IMG/VR virus record: IMGVR_UViG_3300035185_000025
Coordinates: 1 to 64,000 of that record
Direction: 5' to 3' (one strand)
Length of the DNA: 64,000 bases
Source: a virus
Part shown: positions 58,555-64,000 of the stretch, one piece after another
Numbering within the stretch: position 1 is the stretch's first letter
Layout of the letters: every line of letters starts with the position of its first letter
Position numbers and translations under genes: made by a program
Notes under the pieces: generated by a model
Databases searched by the model: none
Told to the model about the DNA's origin: nothing
Seen by the model: only the letters and a program-made list of their open reading frames with translations

Positions 58555-59270
58555 TCGTCGAAGGCGTCGACGTCAGCCACAGCCAGCGGCCTGACGCATG
58601 CGACTGGATCGAGGCGTCGGCGGCCGGCCTGACCTTCGCGTGGGTCAAGGGGTCCGAGGGCCGTGGTGGCGATGGTGCGTACGTCGACCCGGCTGCGGCA
58701 GATCACGCGGATCGGATCCGTCGATCGCCTGTGGTGCCGGGCATGTACCACTTCGCGCGTCCGGACAACCGCTTCGGCGAGTCGCAAGACGGCTACGCGA
58801 ACGGAGTCGCAGAAGGCGAGCACGCGGCGCGGACAGCCTTCGACCTCGGACTCGTCGAGCGCGCGCTCCCGATCGCGATCGACCTCGAGAAGTACTCGGG
58901 CAAGGACTCCGGCGGTAGGCCGATCGCAAACGTCGAGCAGCGCGACGACATGGTCCGCGGCATGGTCGACACGATCGTCCGGCTCACGGGTCGACGGCCT
59001 GTGGTCTACACCGGGGCCGGGTTCTGGGACTACCAGCACTCGACGGAGCTTGCGCTCGAGCTACGCGAGCGAGGCGTGCCCCTGTGGCTCGTCAGCTACT
59101 CGCGCGCCGCCGACCCGCCGAAGTCGATCGCTGGTTGGCCGTGGTCGATCTGGCAGTGGTCCGGAGGTGGCGAGTTCGAGTTCTCGGATGCGTGGCCGGG
59201 ACTGCCTTCGCCGATCGATCGCAACCGCTACCGCGGATCGGCTGCCGAGTTCTCGGGGCTGGTCGGGTAG
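58551..59270 (+). CDS. GH25 lysozyme (endolysin or virion muramidase)
   Basis: 239 residues. VEGVDVSHSQRPDACDW, FAWVKGSEG, PGMYHFARPD, PIAIDLEKYSG, RPVVYTGAGFWDY, PLWLVSY and WPWSIWQWSGGGEF are the GH25 landmarks, including DxE-type acids in VDVS and IDLE. No signal peptide or cell-wall domain is seen. It lies between portal and MuF genes, not with the lysis cassette candidate at 4 kb. GTG overlaps the portal stop. Confidence 0.88.
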   Translation: MIVEGVDVSHSQRPDACDWIEASAAGLTFAWVKGSEGRGGDGAYVDPAAADHADRIRRSPVVPGMYHFARPDNRFGESQDGYANGVAEGEHAARTAFDLGLVERALPIAIDLEKYSGKDSGGRPIANVEQRDDMVRGMVDTIVRLTGRRPVVYTGAGFWDYQHSTELALELRERGVPLWLVSYSRAADPPKSIAGWPWSIWQWSGGGEFEFSDAWPGLPSPIDRNRYRGSAAEFSGLVG

Positions 59271-59539
59271 CGACAGGCGCTCCTGGGGCGGGCGTACTTC
59301 TGCGGCTTGCACCCGCACGAGACGTGGTCGATGGCCGTCCGTGAACAGCCCTTGCACTCCAGGCTCCCGTAGTAGGCCCAGCGCGGACCCCATGCCGCTT
59401 CACGACCGCAGTCGGAACATGTCCACTTGCGCACCGCCGCGCCTGCGCTCACGGGGTTTTCGCCGCACGCTGGCTCGTTAGAGGCCACCACGCGGCTGTG
59501 GTCGTCGATGGTCTTGTGCGCGCATCCTCGGGAAGTCAC
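59228..59539 (-). CDS. zinc-ribbon protein
   Basis: Up to 103 residues with two Cys pairs (WTCSDCGREAAWG and LECKGCSRTA) and a further Cys set near the end. GTG start inside the end of the previous minus-strand gene; the stop lies 43 bases inside the lysozyme gene. Confidence 0.55.
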   Translation of the reverse strand: MTSRGCAHKTIDDHSRVVASNEPACGENPVSAGAAVRKWTCSDCGREAAWGPRWAYYGSLECKGCSRTAIDHVSCGCKPQKYARPRSACRYPTSPENSAADPR

Positions 59540-59690
59540 TCAGATCCCGCATGGTCGGGTAGCGACATCGTCCTCGCCACACGGTGATGGTGACACCGAG
59601 GCGCGTCCTGATGCGGATCATCTCGTCGGTGCGCTCCACGAGTTCGGCGAGCCCGCGCGCGATCCAGTCCTCGGCAGTGGACCAACTCAC
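59478..59690 (-). CDS. small unknown protein
   Basis: 70 residues; the first 45 (AEDWIARGLAELVERTDEMI, RIRTRLGVTITVWRGR) look real, the last 20 look like read-out of another frame. GTG overlaps the previous stop. Confidence 0.45.
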   Translation of the reverse strand: MSWSTAEDWIARGLAELVERTDEMIRIRTRLGVTITVWRGRCRYPTMRDLSDFPRMRAQDHRRPQPRGGL

Positions 59691-59767
59691 GGTGCGTCGC
59701 TCCGCGCTGTCTTGTCCTGCGGATAGGCCGGGTTGTTCTCGACGGCGGCGTCGGTGCGGAGGGTCAT
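59687..59767 (-). CDS. 26-residue coupled peptide
   Basis: MTLRTDAAVENNPAYPQDKT and six more residues, overlapping both neighbours by four bases. Only coupling supports it. Confidence 0.4.
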   Translation of the reverse strand: MTLRTDAAVENNPAYPQDKTARSDAP

Positions 59768-60576
59768 GGCGTGGGCTCCGTATCGGGCTCCTGCGGCGGG
59801 ACAAGCCGAGGGCCCCAGGCCAGCCCGTCGATGCTGTAGCCGTTCGTCATCAACTGGCCGTCGGGTCCACGATAGACCTCGGCGGGCGCCCAACTCCACG
59901 CGCGGTCGTCGAGGCCACGGATGCGGCGCCAGTAGAGCCCGGGAACTGTCGGGGTAGTCTCCACCTCCTCGCAGGGCCGCTTCGCTTCGGCTACGCGGGC
60001 GAGCAGGGCGTCACGCTCACGGGTGAGCCGATCGACGACGTCGCGCAGGCTGGTGAAAGCGGCGTGAGCGTCCGCCACCGCTGCGCCCATGTCGAACGGC
60101 GTGCCGTCGCCGTACTCCCACTCGGATGGGTCTGGCCGCCCGGACCACAGGGCCAGGCACCACAGCGCGATCTCGCCGGTCGCCGTGCGGCCGGGCGTCA
60201 GGCGACCGCGGACCCGGCTGGGCCGCTCGGCGAGGCGGGCCTCGGCGTCCTCGACGTAGCCCTCGAAGTTGGCTGCGGTCATCGCGTGGGCGCCCTCCTC
60301 GTCGGCGAGGGCTGCGGTGAGCCGCTTGACCTCGGCTCGCAGCCTGGTCACGACCTCGCCTCCGTGCTCGTAGACAAATGCGTTGGCGGACCAGTCCTCC
60401 TCGTCGACAGGCCCATTGTCGATGTTGACCACGACGCGTGCCCCGCAGCCCGGGCAGTAGTCCTCCTCGCCGTCTGAATAGCGATCGGCGTCGCGCCTGA
60501 AAACGCTCTCACCGCAGGCGTCGCACTCCAAGCCAAACGGTCCGGAGACATCGGGTTGAACTGGTGAATCGGCCAT
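59764..60576 (-). CDS. zinc-ribbon / coiled-coil protein
   Basis: 270 residues: N-terminal zinc ribbon (LECDACGES and EDYCPGCGARV), a coiled-coil stretch (VTRLRAEVKRLTAALADEEG), then a mixed domain ending VPGLYWRRIRGLDDRAWSWA. First gene of a four-gene minus-strand unit with a class A promoter. Function unknown. Confidence 0.65.
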   Translation of the reverse strand: MADSPVQPDVSGPFGLECDACGESVFRRDADRYSDGEEDYCPGCGARVVVNIDNGPVDEEDWSANAFVYEHGGEVVTRLRAEVKRLTAALADEEGAHAMTAANFEGYVEDAEARLAERPSRVRGRLTPGRTATGEIALWCLALWSGRPDPSEWEYGDGTPFDMGAAVADAHAAFTSLRDVVDRLTRERDALLARVAEAKRPCEEVETTPTVPGLYWRRIRGLDDRAWSWAPAEVYRGPDGQLMTNGYSIDGLAWGPRLVPPQEPDTEPTP

Positions 60577-60584
60577 CGTCGGGC

Positions 60585-60612
60585 CTACTCGCGCCGCCGG
60601 TGTACGCTTCCC
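60585..60612 (-). promoter_or_regulatory. class A promoter (minus strand)
   Basis: GGGAAGC on the minus strand at 60612-60606, 16 bases, AGTAG at 60589-60585, eight bases to the ATG at 60576. Its -35 overlaps the late-type TACGCT of the divergent gene at 60615. Confidence 0.7.
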
Positions 60613-60614
60613 GC

Positions 60615-60779
60615 GTGCCATACCGCGACGACCGCCCGCGCTGCCCGACCTGCGCCGAGCCGGCCGAAGGCTACGACGCGATGTGGGACTACCACCGCTG
60701 CCCGAACGGTCATCGATGGGACGGGCCGGTCAACGGTGGCCCGCCCGTCAGCCGCTCACAGGACGGCAGCAGGCGGTGA
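60615..60779 (+). CDS. small zinc-ribbon protein before MuF
   Basis: 54 residues with CPTCAEPAEGY and HRCPNGHRW, a one-ribbon protein. GTG start six bases after TACGCT. Its stop overlaps the MuF gene start. Confidence 0.6.
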   Translation: MPYRDDRPRCPTCAEPAEGYDAMWDYHRCPNGHRWDGPVNGGPPVSRSQDGSRR

Positions 60780-62692
60780 GCACCGAACTCGCGGCCGAGC
60801 TCGCCGACATCCAGCGCGGCCGTTTTGACGGGCTCTGGGAGACGCTCAGCGTGCGGCAGCGCCGGATCGTCGAGCGGAAGCTCGCTCAGCTGGAGAAGGA
60901 CCTCGCCAAGACGCGCCGCGGATCCTGGTCGGCCGCGAACTCGGCCGCGACGATGATCCAACTCGCGCAGGCGGTGAAGGGCCTCAGCGCATCGCAACTC
61001 GCGTCACTCCGGCGTGCGCTCCCCGGCATCGCCGCTCGCGCGCAGGACTCCTCGGCGAAGTGGCTGCGGCTGCTGGACCAGAGCTTCACGGGCTCGACGG
61101 TGCCGCTGCGGTGGGACTCGCTCGAGTGGCTCGAGGACTACCGCGAGCCGCTGCTGCGCTCGCGCCTTCGGATCTACCGCAAGAGCTTCGCCCGCTACGG
61201 GTCCGAGGCCGTCAGCGCGATCGAGGATGCGCTCGCGCAGCGCGTGCTCGTCGGCACGCCGTGGACCGACGCGCGCGACGAGGTGATGTCGATCGTTCGC
61301 GAGCATGTCAACGACAAGCAGTGGATGGTCGACCGGATCGTGAGGACGGAGACGGCGACGATCTACAACGCGACGACGATGGCGGCGCTGCACGCCGAGG
61401 ACGAGCCGGACGATCCGATGCTGAAGAAGCTGGTCGCGACATTCGACGCGGCGACCGGGCAGGACTCGCGGCTGCTGCATGGCCAGACGCGGAGGCTCAG
61501 CGAGCCGTTCGTCGACGTCACGACCGGCCGCGAGTACATGGCGCCGCCGAACCGGCCGAACGACCGCGAGATCGTCGTTGGGTGGCGAAAGTCGTGGGGC
61601 GATGATCGGGAGTTCGATCAGGAGACGGCCGAGCCGTTACCTGATCAAGACATCATGACGCAGGACGACCTTGACAAAGCTGTCGCTGAGGCGGTCTCAA
61701 CTGCCGCACCAAATGAACCGGAGAAGTCAGAGATCGAACGCCGGTGGGACGCACGGGTCATGACAGATGACGAGCGACGTTATAATGATCTACTCGCTCG
61801 GCGTCCGGTCATGGATAAATACTCCAATGCAGAATACCGAGCGCTCGACAAATGGACCGAGACGATTACGCCGTATCAGACTCGTGTTCAAGCCGAATAC
61901 CGAGCTATTCGTGATGAAATCATCGCTGAGCATGCAACTCGAGCTGGTGAAAGCGGTATCTTCGACACCGACGCGGATGCGATCGATGCCATGGCAGAGA
62001 GAGGAATAAAATGGAATGCCGACAAGATGCCAGCAGGGTTTGCTCGTATGATCGAAAGCGAGCTTAGGATGCTTGAGTCGACGCCGTTTGCGCCTGAGGT
62101 GACGGAGATCGTTATCGATGATCTTCGTGGAGGCACTGCGTTGGCCCAGAAAGTTATCCGTAATCCTCCGTACCCTCAGGGAATCAGACTATCATTCGAC
62201 CCGGACGGGATCCCGACTGCATCGGCTGCGCTACGCGACGACATGCGCGACATCGCTGACGGCAAGCAGCCATATCTTTCCGCTGCCAGGATCAGCACAA
62301 AACAACGTCATGATCTAGCACAACGGTACGGTCACCTGACAGATGATCCGGTAATCCTATCTCACCTGATACGGCACGAGTTTAGTCATGGAATCGACTT
62401 CAATCTTCGAGATCTTTCAAACCATCGAAATGACGGCTATGCGCTCATGCGCAAGGCGTGGATCCAATGGGGCGAGTCTTCGTTCAAGTCTGGAGGGTTC
62501 TCTTCTGTAAGTCGCTACAGTTCGACGGATAAGTACGAGTTTTTTGCAGAGGCGGTCGCGCTTGCGCTGTCCGATGGCAACACAAACGCGCTCCCGCAAG
62601 GTCTGCGTTCTGCTGTCTCCGCGATCCTTGGATGGGAGGACATGCCAGACGTATACGTCAAGATGCTACGGGAACGCGGACCCGAGTTGTGA
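60776..62692 (+). CDS. MuF-type minor head protein with C-terminal metalloprotease-like domain
   Basis: 638 residues. Residues 1-280 are a minor head (MuF/SPP1 gp7) protein: NDKQWMVDRIVRTETATIYN, ATFDAATGQDSRLLHGQTRR, YMAPPNRPNDREIVVGW. From about residue 290 the G+C drops (a sampled line here has 31/60, one in the head part 45/60) and a different domain begins. It contains HLIRHEFSHGIDF (HExxH at 534-538) and YEFFAEAVALAL (Glu 588/592), the layout of anthrax lethal factor-like zincins. Head proteins with toxin tails are known in the MuF family; here it may be injected with DNA or act on rivals. Confidence 0.75.
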   Translation: MSTELAAELADIQRGRFDGLWETLSVRQRRIVERKLAQLEKDLAKTRRGSWSAANSAATMIQLAQAVKGLSASQLASLRRALPGIAARAQDSSAKWLRLLDQSFTGSTVPLRWDSLEWLEDYREPLLRSRLRIYRKSFARYGSEAVSAIEDALAQRVLVGTPWTDARDEVMSIVREHVNDKQWMVDRIVRTETATIYNATTMAALHAEDEPDDPMLKKLVATFDAATGQDSRLLHGQTRRLSEPFVDVTTGREYMAPPNRPNDREIVVGWRKSWGDDREFDQETAEPLPDQDIMTQDDLDKAVAEAVSTAAPNEPEKSEIERRWDARVMTDDERRYNDLLARRPVMDKYSNAEYRALDKWTETITPYQTRVQAEYRAIRDEIIAEHATRAGESGIFDTDADAIDAMAERGIKWNADKMPAGFARMIESELRMLESTPFAPEVTEIVIDDLRGGTALAQKVIRNPPYPQGIRLSFDPDGIPTASAALRDDMRDIADGKQPYLSAARISTKQRHDLAQRYGHLTDDPVILSHLIRHEFSHGIDFNLRDLSNHRNDGYALMRKAWIQWGESSFKSGGFSSVSRYSSTDKYEFFAEAVALALSDGNTNALPQGLRSAVSAILGWEDMPDVYVKMLRERGPEL

Positions 62693-62891
62693 GCCCTGCA
62701 AGTCGCAGCGCATCGACGTCGGAGTCCTTGCCGATAACGAGCGTGTCTTTACCGATTTGCCGTTTCTGTACGCTTAGATGCAGTGACTCGCCGAGCCAGA
62801 AGCGGTCGGGAATCCTGGTCGTATACGCTGTGCAAGTCCGACCAGTTCCAGTTAGGTGGACGCAGTACCGACAGCCAGAGACAGGGATCAT
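62658..62891 (-). CDS. small Cys-rich protein convergent with MuF, possible immunity factor
   Basis: 77 residues starting IPVSGCRYCVHLTGTGRTC, then IPDRFWLGESLHLSV. The C-C-C-IP-G-H pattern is like small proteins I recall near phage head genes. It overlaps the end of the MuF gene by 35 bases on the opposite strand and shares its lower G+C. ATG overlaps the previous stop; a TTG at 62906 is an alternative start. Confidence 0.55.
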   Translation of the reverse strand: MIPVSGCRYCVHLTGTGRTCTAYTTRIPDRFWLGESLHLSVQKRQIGKDTLVIGKDSDVDALRLAGLTTRVRVPVAS

Positions 62892-63115
62892 TGGCTGAGT
62901 ATACAAAACGCCTGCACGAGCCCGGCCTTCGAGATGAACTCGACGGCGTCTTGCTCCTCAAATCCCACGAGCGCCATGGAGCGCTGGTCGTACCACCCGG
63001 ACGGGCCCCACGACCCTGCGTCCATCTTCGAGACGCGGGCAACAGCGGCTCCTGTGCTGTCGTTCACGCGGTATGTCGCGCCGGGTCGACCAGTGATCGA
63101 GTTCGGACTGTTCAT
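62888..63115 (-). CDS. small protein between Dam and the MuF end
   Basis: 75 residues (ATYRVNDSTGAAVARVSKMD, FEEQDAVEFISKAGLVQAFC), not recognised. Coupled by ATGA overlaps to the methyltransferase before it and the Cys-rich protein after it. Confidence 0.55.
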   Translation of the reverse strand: MNSPNSITGRPGATYRVNDSTGAAVARVSKMDAGSWGPSGWYDQRSMALVGFEEQDAVEFISKAGLVQAFCILSQ

Positions 63116-63918
63116 GCCGCACCCCGCGGATACACGCCGCGCCGGTCACCCGTGCGCACGTAGAGCGTCCCGAGCGAGGCGAAGTAGCGCGCGAACTCCT
63201 TGACGTCGATCGGGTGCTCGGCGCCCTCGTCTCGCAGCCCGTAGCGCCCGACGCGGTCCGCCCAGAACCCGACGAGAGACGGGAACGGCGCTGCCTGTGG
63301 GATCGCCGGCTTGCCTGGCTTGCCCGAGACCTCTGGCCCCACGGCGAGCCCAGGCCCGACGATCCTGAACGGCGCGGGCAGCTTCTTCTTCTTCGACGCC
63401 CACGGCCACCACTTCTGGAGGTAGTAGTCCGGGTCCGCCGACTCCGCGGCGACCTTGCGCGTGATCGGGATCGGCCGCCAGAACGTGAGCCGGCCCTTGA
63501 CCTCGACCCAGGCGTCGCACGAGCGATGGATCCCGGCCACGATCTTGACGCTGTTGCCGGACTTCTTGGTCCCGCCCTGCATCCAGCGCGTGTCGGTCCG
63601 CGCCGGCAGCAGGATGACGCCCGGCATGCCTACCTCGACGTGCCAGTGGTGCGAGGTCTCGATGCAGTCCTCGATCTCGGATCCGTACGGCGGGTTCTCA
63701 TAGCTGCAGTCCGCGTCGGTCCAGCGGATGTCGTGGCCCGAGACCCGGATCCCGTCGGCGATCAGATCCGCGCCGACTTGGCTCGCGTCGTTCGTCCACG
63801 GATCGATCAGCGTCCGGCCCGCGCCCGGTGGCACGAGCAGGCTTCGCATGCGCGTGATGATCTTGGGCGGTGAGCAGTAGTGCATGGACTTCGAAGTGAG
63901 GCACGCCGCGATCTTCAT
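63112..63918 (-). CDS. Dam-type DNA N6-adenine methyltransferase
   Basis: 268 residues. MHYCSPPKIITRMRSLLVPP, LIDPWTNDASQVGADLIADG, YENPPYGSEIEDCIE with the catalytic NPPY, ILLPARTDTRWMQ and RLTFWRPIPIT match the phage Dam family. It would methylate phage DNA, perhaps against restriction. The start is fixed by a class A promoter whose spacer is the palindromic operator. Confidence 0.8.
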   Translation of the reverse strand: MKIAACLTSKSMHYCSPPKIITRMRSLLVPPGAGRTLIDPWTNDASQVGADLIADGIRVSGHDIRWTDADCSYENPPYGSEIEDCIETSHHWHVEVGMPGVILLPARTDTRWMQGGTKKSGNSVKIVAGIHRSCDAWVEVKGRLTFWRPIPITRKVAAESADPDYYLQKWWPWASKKKKLPAPFRIVGPGLAVGPEVSGKPGKPAIPQAAPFPSLVGFWADRVGRYGLRDEGAEHPIDVKEFARYFASLGTLYVRTGDRRGVYPRGAA

Positions 63919-63925
63919 GGCTGAC

Positions 63926-63953
63926 CTACCGCGCACCCGTGCGGGTGCTTCCC
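63926..63953 (-). promoter_or_regulatory. class A promoter with operator in the spacer (minus strand)
   Basis: On the minus strand GGGAAGC at 63953-63947, 16 bases, GGTAG at 63930-63926, seven bases to ATG 63918. The spacer is almost entirely the operator palindrome. Confidence 0.8.
63933..63948. promoter_or_regulatory. palindromic operator at dam
   Basis: GCACCCGTGCGGGTGC, 16 bp, between the -35 and -10 boxes of the methyltransferase promoter. Best proof that the palindrome is a control site rather than part of the promoter. Confidence 0.7.
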
Positions 63954-63981
63954 GGGAAGCACCCGGGGCCCGCCGAGGTAG
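63954..63981 (+). promoter_or_regulatory. class A promoter
   Basis: GGGAAGC at 63954-63960, directly against the divergent -35 (GCTTCCCGGGAAGC), 16 bases, GGTAG at 63977-63981, seven bases to ATG 63989. Confidence 0.8.
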
Positions 63982-63988
63982 TCCATGC

Positions 63989-64000
63989 ATGGCCAAGAAG
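63989..64000 (+). CDS. start of a gene cut by the window end
   Basis: Four codons (MAKK) after a class A promoter. The gene continues beyond the window. Confidence 0.6.

Noticed and set aside
59530-59565. GGGAAGT followed by a GGTAG-like sequence on plus
   Set aside because: The spacing is longer than 16 and no plus-strand gene starts after it.
1-64000. tRNA genes, CRISPR arrays, insertion sequences, integrase
   Set aside because: I looked for the usual signs (TTCGA arms with CCA ends, regular repeats with spacers, transposase or integrase motifs) and found none that hold up.

Overview
The window is one continuous stretch of a high-GC, contractile-tailed (myovirus-type) bacteriophage or prophage genome, and its ends fall inside the genome. 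The evidence is a full tail set (sheath, tube, tail-assembly chaperone pair, tape measure, LysM protein, hub, spike, gp25-like wedge, baseplate J), a terminase pair, portal and MuF head protein, a replication block (initiator, DnaB-type helicase) and a RecE/RecT/RuvC-like recombination block. Most lines are near 70% G+C. Lipobox proteins and a possible Rz1-like lysis lipoprotein suggest a diderm host, but the host is not identifiable from sequence alone. No tRNA, rRNA, CRISPR array, integrase or transposase was seen. No major capsid protein or maturation protease was recognised; they probably lie beyond the right edge.

Layout. (i) 1-37.6 kb: late virion genes on the minus strand, read from the neck proteins (37.6-33 kb) through sheath and tube (33-30 kb), chaperones and tape measure (27.8-24.8 kb), LysM protein (24.1-22.9 kb), hub and spike (19.4-16.1 kb), baseplate and fibre genes (15.2-5.2 kb) to a possible lysis cassette (4.6-3.9 kb) and a DpdA-like gene at the left edge. 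About a dozen small plus-strand accessory units of one or two genes ('morons') sit between them. (ii) 37.7-53.7 kb: plus-strand early and middle genes: an ASCH-like protein, a DEAD/H helicase, a replication initiator with an iteron cluster inside it, DnaB, an XRE regulator, exonuclease, RecT, a RuvC-like resolvase and many small proteins, ending with a terminase small subunit. (iii) 54.5-62.7 kb: terminase large subunit, portal, GH25 lysozyme and a MuF protein with a lower-GC metalloprotease-like tail, plus a minus-strand cluster of small zinc-binding-type proteins. (iv) 62.7-64 kb: a minus-strand Dam-type methyltransferase operon convergent with the MuF gene.

The strongest unexpected signal is regulatory. 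A near-invariant element, GGGAAGC, then exactly 16 bases, then GGTAG, then 7-8 bases (rarely 9-10) and the start codon, occurs 26 times (22 on plus, 4 on minus). Its placement predicts leaderless mRNAs from a dedicated promoter class. Most late minus-strand genes instead have TANNNT six bases before ATG/GTG without the GGGAAGC box. At several divergent junctions one short sequence supplies both the plus-strand -35 box and the minus-strand -10 box. A 16-bp palindrome near GCACCCGCACGGGTGC lies at the promoters of the XRE gene, terminase large subunit, tail chaperone, methyltransferase and two unknown genes, which suggests an XRE regulon.
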